A stretch of 64,000 nt of DNA from NCBI GenBank assembly GCA_963971575.1, contig OZ020616.1, positions 32,592,306-32,656,305 on the forward strand, given 5' to 3'. Positions 1 through 10,194 of the stretch are shown piece by piece. The notes under the pieces were generated by a model. It did not search any database and was not told the origin of the DNA. It worked only from the letters and a program-made list of their open reading frames with translations. The stretch is from Liopterus haemorrhoidalis (Eukaryota > Arthropoda > Insecta > Coleoptera > Dytiscidae). Numbering within the stretch: position 1 is the stretch's first letter; each line of letters opens with the position of its first letter. The translations under genes and the position numbers were made by a program.

Positions 1-655
1 GAACCTTGTGGAATTCCTATTTGCACCTTAATGAGTTCATAAAATATTCCTCCAGAAAACACACATTATTTCCTATTATTTAGATAAGACCTCAGAAGTT
101 CCAGCGCTGGTCCTTTAATTCCTATCTGTTCCAACTAGCTTAGAAGCATTTCAAAGTCCACACATTGAAATGCTAGGTCAAAGAATGATAATGATTTTTT
201 TTTTCATTTAACTTTTTATAAATAAATTCAAATGCTTTGATAATAGGAACGGCTTCTATTCACTTGACTTGCATGAGATACTTGTGCCAGTACTGGCACC
301 AGTACTGCATGTACGTTTACACGATGCCAGTGACTGGTGCAAGTACTTACTGGTGTAAGTTACTTACATCGTGTAACTGAGCCATAAGTCATCTGTAGTG
401 CTTTTGTTTTCCTGGAAACCAAACTGAGCAGGTGTTATGATTATTTAAGAGGGCAATAAGTCAATTTTTTATTATGTATTCAAACACTTCAGATATAACT
501 GGTAAAACAGTTATAGGTCTAAAATTTCCTGGGTCATCAGTTTTACTTTTTTTGTAAATAGGTATTACTTTAGCTATTTTTAATTGTGCAGAGACAACTC
601 CATCGCTCATACATAAATTGAAAATATGTGCTAGGGGTTCCGAAACTAAATTATA
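1..655 (-). pseudogene. LINE reverse transcriptase fragment (Jockey/CR1-like)
   Basis: Read on the minus strand, 395-655 gives the RT block with NFRPITVLPVISEVFEYI, preceded by KVIPIYKKSK and followed by LIALLNNHN and a degraded GF-KGKST region. 60-180 gives a later block with GPALELLRSYLNNRK, and bases 1-17 encode GIPQG, the entry to the catalytic palm region. The order fits RT domains of non-LTR elements. The reading is interrupted by stop codons and by a low-complexity palindromic stretch near 240-390. The element runs off the left edge of the window. It is clearly dead. Confidence 0.75.
240..390. repeat. palindrome-rich insert inside the LINE fragment
   Basis: The stretch is built from variations of GTGCCAGTACTGG and ACTTACTGGTG. 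Bases 284-299 (GTGCCAGTACTGGCAC) form a perfect 16 bp palindrome. RT-like coding is readable on both sides, so this looks like an insertion or local expansion. No known element is recognised. Confidence 0.5.
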
Positions 656-1744
656 GACCGATTTGATAACTTTAGTTATATATATTTATTTATAGATATT
701 ATATATAGATAGAGATAGGCTTTTATAACGTGTGTACGAACAATATCAGTCCCTGTAATGAATTACTGTTCTTCCATTTCTATAAATTTCACGGTTTGGC
801 AGTGTCTTTTACAAAATATTATTTCAAAGCCCTCTTCTACTTTGCCCAATATTTTAACTGAGTCTCAGGTGGCTAATTACTACTGTAACACATACGTGCA
901 AACAAGTACACATTAATTATATCAGAAACAATACTTACTTTATTTTGATTTAAAATACAGTAAGTATTTCACCATATCACTTTATACAAAAACTTTCACT
1001 AAAATTTTCATTAGTCTACGCAACGACATTAGAACAGAACATTAATTAGAATTAGACATAAATCGCTATTTAACGAAGTATAGGGATGTCAACAATTAAA
1101 TGTTTATAGACCCAAACAATTTCCTAGAAAATGACACATGCCCTAGTTACCCAGACACACCTTAATCATCATTTGATTTTTGATTTATATTATATAAGAT
1201 GTTACGTCCACCCTGAGAGTAACGTTAGGAGAAATGGTCGTATTGCTGGTTGCCCTCGTTCGGGTAAATTGGACGTTAATAGGGGTAGAAATGGCCAAAC
1301 TGAACTTACCTTAAATTGCTGATGCGTTGCATACAAAAGGGGCCCCTGAAGATTGCTGCTGCACAAAGACCTGTGGAGGAAAGTTCAGGAAAACAAACTC
1401 ATACAAACACAGTGTGGTCCAAGATGAAACTCCTGTTCGTGTAAGCAAAATATATTATATGCACAATGGCATATCACATGCCGTGGACTGCAAAAGACAT
1501 ATGCTGGAAATCCAGCAATAAGCGCGCGGATTTATCTTATCAGGCCAAATTTGCAAAGAGAGTGAAAAAAATTAAAATATACGACTAGCTACCGTATATC
1601 CTCCTCTCAATATTAAATAATAATTTGAAAAAAATTGTGGCGCGAACAAACTAATCAAAATCAAACATTTTTTACGAATATTTTAGTAATCGTAAAGCAA
1701 AAGTAGTTGATTACTCAGAGTTGTATTGTTAATTATACGATGAG
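656..1744. other. no recognisable feature
   Basis: AT-rich sequence without a supported gene. Two short open frames (1131-1322 and 1327-1521) have no recognisable motif and are probably chance. Confidence 0.5.
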
Positions 1745-1924
1745 TTCAAAAGGAAATTACATAAGGGTTGGCTATGGAAAATAAAAGTAATGTCAACAGC
1801 AAGTTTCAGAATTAATTAACTGTAACCACTGTTGTTCTTGTCATAAGGTTATATTGTTATATAAAGCTTGCAGTAGACATTATTACTTTTTCCATAGCCA
1901 ACCCTTATGTAATTTCTTTTTGAA
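1745..1924. mobile_element. foldback MITE, about 180 bp
   Basis: The two ends are inverted copies over nearly 50 bases. The left arm starts TTCAAAAGGAAATTACATAA and the right arm is its complement with a few changes, both including AAGGGTTGGCTATGG. The roughly 80 bp centre does not code. The terminal sequence suggests a Tc1/mariner-type non-autonomous element, but no clean TA duplication is visible. Confidence 0.7.
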
Positions 1925-2026
1925 GTCGTGGTATAAGCAATAAAGTGAAATAAAATCATAGTTATTGCATAATTATTAATATGAATTTTCACAAATTAAC
2001 GACCTACATCATCAACTATATTACAT

Positions 2027-2532
2027 ATGATCTTGTCGAGAAGCACCAAAATCAGGTTATACCAAGTTATAGTACGTCCCGTACTTATGTATGGCTCCGA
2101 AACATGGACCTTAAAAAAACTAAAACGACATCACCTCATAGTTTTCGAAAATAAAATATTACGCAGAATCTTTGTTCCCATTCAAATTAATGGTGAATGG
2201 AGAATCCGTAAGAACAAATATATCCGAGAACTGTACTCAAGGCCAAGTATCACCCAAGAACTCAGGGGCAGACGATTACAGGGGATAGGATATGTTACGA
2301 TTAGAGAGGACAGAATGGTTACGAAGATATGGAAAGGAAGATTGAATACCCGTCGACCAGTGGGAAGACCTCGCAAGAGATGGAGAGATCAGCTAACCGA
2401 AGATCTAATAATTATTGGTATACAGGGTATTTGGCAAAACCTGACAATGAATAGATCGAGATGGAGGGCTTATGTGAATGAGGCAAAAAGTCAACCTGAC
2501 TGATAGTGCCCAAAGAAGAAAAAAAAAAGAAG
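2027..2532 (+). pseudogene. RTE-type LINE, C-terminal end and 3' tail
   Basis: A 158-residue open frame matches the C-terminal region of RTE-like endonuclease/reverse transcriptase proteins. Key pieces are LMYGSETWTL, the basic GRPRKRWRDQL block and the final SRWRAYVNEAKSQ. It is cut at the 5' side, with no RT core upstream. After the stop the 3' end is TGATAGTGCCCAAAGAAG plus an A-rich tail. The same terminal sequence recurs at 22856-23012, so this is one LINE family with 5'-truncated copies. Confidence 0.75.
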
Positions 2533-2653
2533 AATTCATAGGTCTGTAAATGCATTGAAATATAAATTTAAAGGAAAGAATAAAGTCTTTAATTATTCTA
2601 ATTAATACACTTTCAAGTTAAAGTTAAATTATTATACATATTACAAATATTTT

Positions 2654-3766
2654 TTAATAATTATTATGCCATAGAAGATGTATTGTAATTTTCTTGGCAG
2701 ATAATAAATTTAAAGTCAAACTGGGTACATGTGCAACATCTTTAATTATTAAATTTTCCTTTTTACTTAAAGGAATTTTCACTTTGCCTTTTCCAGTACA
2801 ATTAAGCTTGCATCCATTAGCAATATTGACAGTATGACCAGTTTCGTTTTTAAAATTATTTAAAAAGTGACGGCGAAATGTCATATGTGTTGTTGCTCCT
2901 GAATTTAGGAACCAGGCATTATTATGCAAGTCAGTTTTTGGAAATGACATATTGACACACATTGTACTGTCAGATTTTTTGACAGTTCTCTTATCTTGCT
3001 TGTCAACATTTTTCTTTTTCTTTAATTGCGTACAGCTGGTGGAATTATGTCCATATTTGTTACAATTATAACACCTCGGTAGATTTTGATATTTAGTTTT
3101 AGAAATTTTTTTGCCAGAAAATGCTTCATCAGTATGTATTTGAGTTATTTGCTGTACATTTTCTTGTAAGAGGAGATTGTTTAAAAATTTTGTTGTTGTA
3201 CTTTGAGCTGACCCTTGTATACCTAATATTAAAGGCTTGTATTCCTCTGGCAAACCAGCTAGAATGATTCCACCAATCGCAGCGTCTTCTATTGATTTTT
3301 CCTACATTCTCAAGCTGTTCGGTAATTGAAAGAATATGGTCAATGTATCCTTCCATTGTCGAAAAATCTTCAAATCTAGTTTTCAAGAGGGCTCTGTAAA
3401 GTCCAACGAGTCTAACAGTTCCAGTGTCTGCATAAGCCTTTTGTAAACTAAGCCATGCTTCTTTGGCTGTGTTTGCTTTTCTGGTTTCTTTGTCGGGACA
3501 GGCTTCAAAGACATGTTGATTTTGGCTAAGCATCTTTTATCTTGATCTATATTGAATGGTTGTTCTTTGGTTGGTTCTATACAACACCATAAACCAGAGT
3601 CGATTAAGAAATTTTTCATCCAAAATTTCAAATCATTGTAGTTACTTCCATCTAAATATTTGGATTCGGGTAAACCACCAACAGCGTGCGTTACAACGGT
3701 AGATGTTTTATTTCTCTTGTCAACTTCAACCATCAATCTTGCCACTTGCTCTTTTAGCAATTCCAA
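2654..3766 (-). pseudogene. Ty1/copia gag and protease fragment
   Basis: On the minus strand 3766-3383 encodes the gag N-terminus (LDGSNYNDLKFWMKNFL). The frame shifts into 3533-3254 (AWLSLQKAYADTG, FEDFSTMEGYIDHILS) and then into 3253-2654. The last part holds a CCHC zinc knuckle (CYNCNKYGHNSTSC) and the protease site. That site reads NSGATTHMT where copia elements have DSGA, so the catalytic Asp is Asn. Integrase and RT are absent and the sequence stops abruptly near 2650. It is a 5' fragment of a gag-pol gene with two frameshifts, continuous with the LTR and primer site next to it. Confidence 0.85.
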
Positions 3767-3884
3767 CTCTATATCTTCGCGATCTATATCTTCATTGACA
3801 TAATGTAAAATTTATTATGCTCCCAGTGAACGTTTAAGATTTTCTTAACGGAATCTTCGGAGTTCAGAAAATAGTACTTATCAG

Positions 3885-3900
3885 TCAGGCCCATAACCTG
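3885..3900 (-). promoter_or_regulatory. copia primer-binding site (iMet anticodon type)
   Basis: The minus strand reads CAGGTTATGGGCC directly after the LTR end. Copia elements prime from the anticodon region of initiator tRNA-Met, which contains GGGCCCATAACC. The match is about 12 bases and lies at the expected place between LTR and gag. Confidence 0.65.
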
Positions 3901-4072
3901 TTAGAGGTGTAATACACAGCAGTGAAAGATAATTTATTTACAAGATATAGAACTGTATTTTATTAACAATATAATTGACAGAACATTACATAAACAAAAA
4001 ACAAATAAATTATTTTTACACTTGATAGTTCACTCTATCGTTACATGGGAAACGCCACATAATTTCCCAACA
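3899..4072 (-). mobile_element. copia 5' LTR, about 174 bp
   Basis: On the minus strand the segment starts TGTTGGGAAATTATGTGG and ends TCTAACA, giving the TGTT...AACA ends of copia LTRs. It abuts the primer-binding site and gag. The partner LTR is not in the window, so the ends are inferred from motif and context only. Confidence 0.6.
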
Positions 4073-4240
4073 AATAAAATTCAAACAACTTATATTTTTT
4101 CAAGTCCATTTTAAAATTTATTGTTCCGAGAAATCAATAAAATTTTAACTTTTTGACAGTGACAGCATTTATTTGTTACTTATTCACTGCTTGACTACCT
4201 CATAACTTATCTGCCAGATCACAGTTTATTCGTAGGAATA

Positions 4241-4324
4241 ACTTTATCTCAAGGTGGAAAGACGCTGTATGGTTTTTATCCATCAGATAACTTTACCAGC
4301 CACTTTATCTGAAGGTGGAAAGAC
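4241..4324. repeat. pair of 23 bp direct repeats
   Basis: ACTTTATCTCAAGGTGGAAA at 4241 recurs with one change at 4302 (61 bases apart). Function unknown. Confidence 0.5.
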
Positions 4325-4379
4325 ATGGCCTTAGTCTTTTGTTTGGCACACCAAAATGTGCTTCAACTGTGAAGTCATT

Positions 4380-4960
4380 AGCACTTCTTGATTCTAATTA
4401 CAGTAATTACATGAGTACCTCTAAAATATTTACATGATGTTGTGATGTTGTTTTGGAGAACTGTTTTAATGTCGTTAGGTTTGTTATGTTTTATTCTTTC
4501 TTGTCTGTATTTGGTGCATTGAGTGATGAAATTTATTCAACAGTTATTTGAGTGTTACATGTATCACATACTGAAGTGATTTCTTTCTCAAATAAATGCT
4601 TGTGCGTGTAGATAGTGTGTCCTATACGTGCCTTTGTTATGACAATCCGGTCCCGTCTTGCACCGATTGTTAGACATTTTACAATGTCTGGTTTTGTGTT
4701 TTTTAATTTGTTTCCTGTAGTCTTCTCCCATATGTTGCTCCAATAGTTTCTGACTTTCTTTTTTTATTATGTTTTTGAAGCCATCATCTGTGACGGTGGC
4801 CTCTGTGATCCGGGAAGTTGCAGAGCTGATTTCGCCGGTACATCAGCTTTCTCGTTGCCGGTTATGTCTTTGTGGGTTGGTATTCAGACAATTTGAATCT
4901 TCATTTTCTTCTCGATGGCTCGATGGAGTCGGTTCAAATGATTATTTGTTTACTTTCTCT
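4380..4960 (-). pseudogene. LINE RNase H and C-terminal fragment (Jockey-like)
   Basis: The minus strand translates in short frames to a ribonuclease H tail (HKDITGNEKADVPAKSA near 4830-4900), followed by NYWSNIWEKTTGNKLKN and RDRIVITKARIGHT. A cysteine pair of the type CDTCNTQ then occurs near 4550-4580. This order is typical of the C-terminus of Jockey-type LINEs. Frameshifts and stops break it. Confidence 0.65.
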
Positions 4961-4980
4961 AGCCTTTTCCTTTTCTATAT

Positions 4981-5390
4981 CAGATGCCCTCCATAGACCA
5001 TAGATTTCTGCGGTGTAGATCGTTGCTATATTCGGCAGATGGTATTTGTGGCTCTTGCTGGCATATCTCTAGGAAAACTTTCTGGTATAGTTCGAAACAG
5101 GTGTCATTTTTGGTATATCTTGAAATTAACTCTAAAAGCAAAGAAAAACGTATTTTGAACAAATTTCAATCTGTTTCAAATATAATATTAATAAAAATAA
5201 TACAAAAAAATAAAAAAAAAATAATATAAATAAAAATATAATAAAACAAAATGTGGAAATACCAGAAACAGTTTGAAGTATAATACAATATAAAAATCAT
5301 ATTTTAAAATTAAAAATGGTCACATATTTAAATTTACAATTGGTCATATATTTAAATTTACAAATGGTCACTTATTTACTTATAGCACGC
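4981..5390. other. no recognisable feature
   Basis: AT-rich spacer between two LINE fragments. Short open frames on both strands show no motif. Confidence 0.4.
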
Positions 5391-6700
5391 TTACAACATA
5401 TTAAAATGGGTAAAATCATCAATCGAATATATCGGATTTTTCAATAGAAATTTTTTAATTTTTGATATAAATATGTTGTTATTTAGATTCGTTGTTTCTT
5501 CCGGTATCATGTTCATAAACTTGACTGCATAGTAATTTGTACTGTTTTTAGATACATTCAGACGTACAAATTTAGGATAACCACGAGTTGTATTTCTCGT
5601 GTCATATGAATGTATCTCTTCAACTGTTGTGAGGTCTGACATGTTTTTATGAGGAAATAATAAGGAATAGTAAATGTAGAGGGCTGGCAAGGTCATAGTG
5701 TTTAGTTCTATAAAGGTATCTTTACAATCTGCTATATAAGTAAAGTAAAGAGTCTGCGAGCAGTAGGAGAGTGGCCCCAAGCGAGTAGACCATACGTCAT
5801 ATGGGACTGGAAAAGGAAGAAGTAGGTGTTAATTAAAATGTTTTTAGTTACTGTAGAATAGAGATTTCGAAGTAAGTAAATTGTCTGAGATAATCTTGAA
5901 GTCAGACCAGTAACATGCTCGTCCCATCTAAGATTTGGATCAATTTGTATACCTAGATATTTTACATCTTTCGTATTTTCATAATCATGATATTTAGTGG
6001 TTATAAGTAAATTTTTAGTTTTTTTTTATATTAGGCGACAGTTTATTTGAGTGAAACCAGTCTTGTGCTTCCGTCAAACTTGCCAGACTATTACTGTATT
6101 TAATATTGACGACGATGTCAAAAGGGTTGTATCACCCGCATAAAGAATAGATTTAGCAGATACTGATGTTGGGAAGTCATTAATGTAAATCAAACAGAGA
6201 AGTGGTCCTAATAGGGAACCTTGTGGGACTCTGCGGTTTATATTTGCAATATTTAATTTATTATTATCAACTTTAACTAACTGTTTTCTATTTGAAAGAT
6301 ACGCAGGTATCAATAAGCTGCTTTTGCATCAAATCCATACATGACTAGCTTAGCAATAAGTATCATGCGAAACGCAATCAAAAGCCTTGCTTAGGTTTTA
6401 GAAAGTTTCAAGGCAGTAGCAGCCAGTTTCAAGACTATTAGTTACGTTCTGCAGGAAGTCTAAAATAGCGTCAGATGTTGATTTGTTGCTTCTAAAACCA
6501 TATTGACTATTGGTTAATAAATTGCTATTTTCAAAATAGAAAACAATTGGAAAATATAGTACTTTTTCAAAAAATGTTGATAATGCCTGAAGGATAGAGA
6601 TGACCTTGTAGTTATTTAATTAATTTTTGTCTCCATTTTTATAAACGGGTATAACAGAGGCAAGTTTTAAAGGATCTGGAAAAGAATTAGATAGGATGCA
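5391..6700 (-). pseudogene. LINE reverse transcriptase pseudogene
   Basis: On the minus strand the order is LASVIPVYKNGDKN (about 6610-6680), then 6313-6074 with YLSNRKQ, VPQGSLLGPLL and LIYINDFP. The catalytic box is YAGDTT, where active elements have YADD. Lastly 5780-5391 has HSYDTRN and the C-terminal block. The parts are broken by stops and frameshifts. Domain order fits a Jockey/CR1-like LINE about half complete, lacking its endonuclease. Confidence 0.8.
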
Positions 6701-7527
6701 AGAGTTGATTACTTTTGTTAATGGGATGATTATAACATTTTTTATCGTTTTAAGGTGTGTCTACACTATGATCAAAACCATCTCAACTGTTATTTTGAGA
6801 TATACAAGAAATATTTTGTGCCTTTTCTTAAACAAATTAAGATTTTTTGATTCAAAATTAGACGCAATATGTTGGGTCTAAAATACTGAACAATTTTTAT
6901 TAATAAAGTTTTTGTCTAAAACTCATAGTAGAGATAGAATATGCAAAGAGAACTTAAACATGCGAAAGCTCTATGTTGCAAGTCGAAAAAGTTCTACATC
7001 GGTATGTAGAACAATGCCTTCTTTGTTTTTAACTTTGATTGCAATATCATCCACAACTTCAGGAACATATCCTCAATTTCAAGAACATATTTCTATCTAT
7101 TAACATATCACAATTTATTCATGTTTGTTAACATAACGATATTAAATAAATTTAAGACTAAAAATTAAATCAATTCATTCAATAAAGGGTTAATAACTTC
7201 AGTGTTATTTTGGGATAATATGCACTTTATTTGTAGTAGTGTGCACATATATAATGTATTTGTTATTATACTAACATACTTTGTATTCTGAGTGTATTTG
7301 ATTCTGAATAATGATAATTATGAAACTGCTGATGTATTTTTTTTTCAATAATCCCTTATCTTCATAAAGATTATTTTGCTGTTGGTCTCCTTGTTGCAGT
7401 GTCTCTGGATTTAAAATTTCTTTTAATCGAATCGAACAACATAGCCATCCTTGTGCGGTATTTTTTTCTTTTTCAACATACCCATTGATAGTTCAGCCTG
7501 TCTATAATGTCATAATTGTTTTCTGAC
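6701..7527. other. no recognisable feature
   Basis: AT-rich sequence. Two 60-residue open frames have no recognisable motif. Confidence 0.4.
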
Positions 7528-7660
7528 CAGTGGCATGGCTAGAATTATGTCGGTCCTGATGCAAAATCTATAATAGGTGTTTATCTTTCATATAGTAAAA
7601 GATAATGGCCCTTTTCGAGTTTCGGTTCTTTGTACTTACATCATTATAACTACGCCATTG
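7528..7660. mobile_element. short hAT-like MITE
   Basis: The left end reads CAGTGGCATGGCTAG and the right end is the near inverted AACTACGCCATTG. Flanking 8-mers (TTTCTGAC and GTTCTGTC) agree at 6 of 8 positions, consistent with an aged hAT target duplication. Confidence 0.5.
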
Positions 7661-7939
7661 GTTCTGTCTCTTCATGCCACTGGAGTTACCATGGTCATTA
7701 GAATATAAGGCACCTAAAATGATCAATGTTTATATTATTATTTATCTTCTTTTGCCCATTTATACCTATCTTTAGATTTTATTTATTAAATCAGGTCGTC
7801 AAGGATGAAATTTGTAGTTAATAATATTGCCAACTTTAACAGCTTATTATTTGACATTGGCTTAATATTTTACCGTTCTGTTTTTTTTTTTTTTTGTTGG
7901 AAAGTTACACATCTGTTTAAAGAAATCATTGAATGCTCT

Positions 7940-8310
7940 AAAAAATATCAAAAACCTTTTAAAAAATTAATTTTGTTGAAATTGGAACGGTTGGAAATTC
8001 GCACTATTATGAAGTATGAGTTCTTACGTGGAACTACGGCATCGCAAACCGCGCGAAACATTAATAGTGTATTCGACTCTAGTGGTACTACGCAGCAGAC
8101 AATATCAAATTGGTTCGCCAAATTTCGTACAGGTAACTTAAAAACAAACAAAAAAAATGGCTCATCTATCACAGCAGAATATACTGCAACCAACTGGACG
8201 AAATGATGCAAACACAGCCTAGATTGACCAACAGATCGACTCCTATCTTATTGCATGATAACGCTAGACCACACACTGCACAAATGACTGGCAAAACTTA
8301 GTAGTATTGA
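7940..8310 (+). pseudogene. internally deleted mariner transposase
   Basis: Residues RTIMKYEFLRGTTASQTARN and NWFAKFRTGN form the N-terminal DNA-binding region of mariner transposases. Shortly downstream, near 8250-8290, a frame gives LHDNARPHTAQMT, the box with the second catalytic Asp. The roughly 150 residues that should separate them are missing, so this is a deletion derivative. Terminal repeats could not be delimited. Confidence 0.75.
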
Positions 8311-8396
8311 TAACGCTTTTTCTCTCTACATAGACCTTATCCCATCCGCTACGGGTCGCTGGCTGAGGTTTACTATACTTTATATTATAATAATAC

Positions 8397-8717
8397 CTCC
8401 ATTGTAGTAAATCCTAATTTAATATCTTTTTGAACAGGTATGAGGACAGAAGGACATGAGTCAACCATATTAACTGTAATAATTTTATTGCTGGATTTCA
8501 AATGAACTTTTCTTAACAGAATGTCAATGACAGCATTGTTCTCATCTTCCAAAATAATTATAATGCAACTCTGGAGATAGTTTTTTTCTTCATATTTATT
8601 TGATATTTGATATAATTTCGAAGATATTAGATCATTCTGATCGTTATATATGATTAAACATGAAGTATTGTATATCCAATATAAGTAAAATACAGACATC
8701 CTTATGTGCCAAGACAT
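8397..8717 (-). CDS. ionotropic receptor exon 1, orphan and inverted
   Basis: A 107-codon first exon of a divergent ionotropic receptor. It starts with ATG in MSWHIRMSVFYLYWIY, which looks like a signal peptide, and continues into the extracellular amino-terminal region (YLQSCIIIILEDENN, VNMVDSCPS). It ends in ACA ATG GAG followed by GTATTA, a good splice donor at a codon boundary. It is collinear with 50961-51281: same length, same donor and high residue identity. No stop or frameshift is seen. A matching exon 2 would have to lie leftwards, beyond the window edge. The IR exon 2 at 24094 has the opposite orientation and no visible exon 1. Either a third head-to-head IR gene extends out of the window, or a local inversion or assembly error separated the exons. 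Confidence 0.8.
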
Positions 8718-8845
8718 TACTAACTAGGTAGCCTACGTGCTTGTAAACAGGCTCAGGGATATTCTATTCAGTATGACATATTGTATTGTTGTCACTATAT
8801 ATAAATTACAATCAAGTTTGTTTCAAATCTTTATAACTTTTTTTT
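8718..8845 (-). promoter_or_regulatory. conserved 5' flank of IR exon 1
   Basis: Upstream of the ATG the minus strand carries TAATTTATATATAGT and, closer in, ATGTCATACTGAATAGAATA followed by TCCCTGAG. The same two blocks, in the same order and spacing, precede the other IR exon 1 at 50961. The TTTATATA block could be a TATA box some 80-90 bases before the ATG. This last reading is inferred. Confidence 0.45.
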
Positions 8846-8908
8846 TTTTTTTTTTAATTTAACGATTGCTGTTATTCACTTTAAGTCATAAATTATATCA
8901 CTCCAGAA

Positions 8909-9382
8909 ATGATAAAACCCTATCCCAAAGCTGCGCCGCGAAAAAAAGGAAGAGGTCGTCAGCCAGGAAAAACCAAAATATTAACCCAAACACCGGAAAA
9001 AAACAATGAACAAATGAATGTGCTTGAACCAATCCAGGGATCAACCGAACCTCAGAATAAGAAACAGAAATTGCAGGGCGGAAAAAGCATTAAAATGAGT
9101 AAAGAAAAAGTAAAGATGAAAGAGATAAAGCTAAATGCTAAGAGAAAAATTTTACAATCTAGTGACAGCGATACTGAAAATGAAATTGTTTATAATGATA
9201 GCTCAGATAGTCCATGGGAAGAGGACACAGTGCCGGACGAAAGCTGGTTTTGTTTTATATGCGGTACGGATGAAATTCTGGATATGCGTCTATGTATCTC
9301 TTGCAAGAGATATGTTCACGAAATGTGCGTGGGGTTGACCAGAAAAGACAATGAGAGTTTCATTTGTCCTGAGTGTAATTAA
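8909..9382 (+). pseudogene. pogo-type transposase C-terminus with zinc finger
   Basis: A 157-residue frame begins IKPYPKAAPRKKGRGRQPGK, continues KILTQTPEK, then a Lys/Ser-rich acidic linker. It ends in a PHD-like Cys/His finger (CFICGTDEILDMRLCISCKR, then YVHEMC and FICPEC). The PYPKA-PRK...GRKPGK..ILT.TPEK block is known from the C-terminus of insect pogo-like transposases, some of which end in such a finger. No DDE domain is found upstream, so this is the 3' part of a truncated element rather than a host PHD gene. A polyadenylation signal (AATAAA) lies near 9540. Confidence 0.7.
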
Positions 9383-9845
9383 TGCAACAATATTAAAAAT
9401 ACTTTATTAATTATTGATCTCAGTACTAAATTAATAATGAATGCTTTTTAAGCTTGTGTTCAATGTTTAAAACTACCTAATTTATTTTTGTTACTATTGT
9501 AATATACTAAAAAGTGTATTGTAATAATTTATATTTCTATAATAAAATATTAAATGTTAAAAAACAATGTTGTGTTAATTTATTTCTATAATAATTAAAT
9601 ATGGTGATATCTCCTCATCTAGTGGATCATATCTCCCGACTATGTGGGAGACTTGAGCCAAATTCCATTTTCTGAAAAAGTTATTCTGGACGTGAAACTA
9701 TCCAACTTATTTAAATGGTATTACTTCTTAATTGTTCTCAGTTAACATGAGTATTAAATGATGTCATTAGTTTTTAGTTGCATTCAATACAAGAATTTTT
9801 ATACAGCTTTGAGTAAAAAGCGGTTCAACTCTCCCGTACTCCCCC
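9383..9845 (+). mobile_element. pogo element 3' end and terminal repeat
   Basis: AT-rich 3' sequence with short inverted and repeated boxes (ATATCTCC, TCATATCTCCCGAC, GTGGGAGAC) ends in GGTTCAACTCTCCCGTACTC then CCCC and TA. This resembles the right end of the complete pogo element near 59.6 kb (GGTTGAATCTGCCCCCC), though it is not the same family. The left terminus is not seen. Confidence 0.5.
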
Positions 9846-10019
9846 TACTCGTGTCGATTATAAGATTTTTGCGAATATTTAGCAACAGAAAAATATTTAG
9901 AAAAAATTTATTTTACAAAAGTTGCTATAAAAGCAATAACTAACAACTTTTATTTGAGACATTTTTTTGATAAAACGAAAAAATTTTGAAAAATTTTTCG
10001 AAATTTTTTCTATGTATCT

Positions 10020-10110
10020 ATTTTTTCATACTTATATGTAGTGTTTCCATGGTCATGATAAATAATATCTCTGTTATATTAGAGTCCTGTGGTGGCCACA
10101 GCTGATTTTT
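10020..10110 (-). repeat. fragment shared with the hAT-like element at 49.7-49.84 kb
   Basis: The complement of this stretch carries GGCCACCACAGGACT and ATTATTTATCATGACCATGG. Near-identical blocks occur in the same order inside the non-autonomous hAT at 49272-50677. It is a detached inverted copy of part of that element. Confidence 0.5.
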
Positions 10111-10194
10111 TAATGTAAATTTATTGTGAAAAGCTGCTTGGAAATTTTGTTTTCTTAAATGGTGGGCCATTTTACAACGGATTCAATTAATATT

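Noticed and set aside
7805..8206. Full 133-residue protein with a membrane-like N-terminus
   Set aside because: The upstream hydrophobic part is read-through into AT-rich DNA; only the mariner N-terminal block from about 7940 is supported.
8909..9382. A host PHD-finger gene
   Set aside because: The N-terminal half matches the C-terminal linker of pogo-like transposases, and pogo-type terminal sequence follows downstream.
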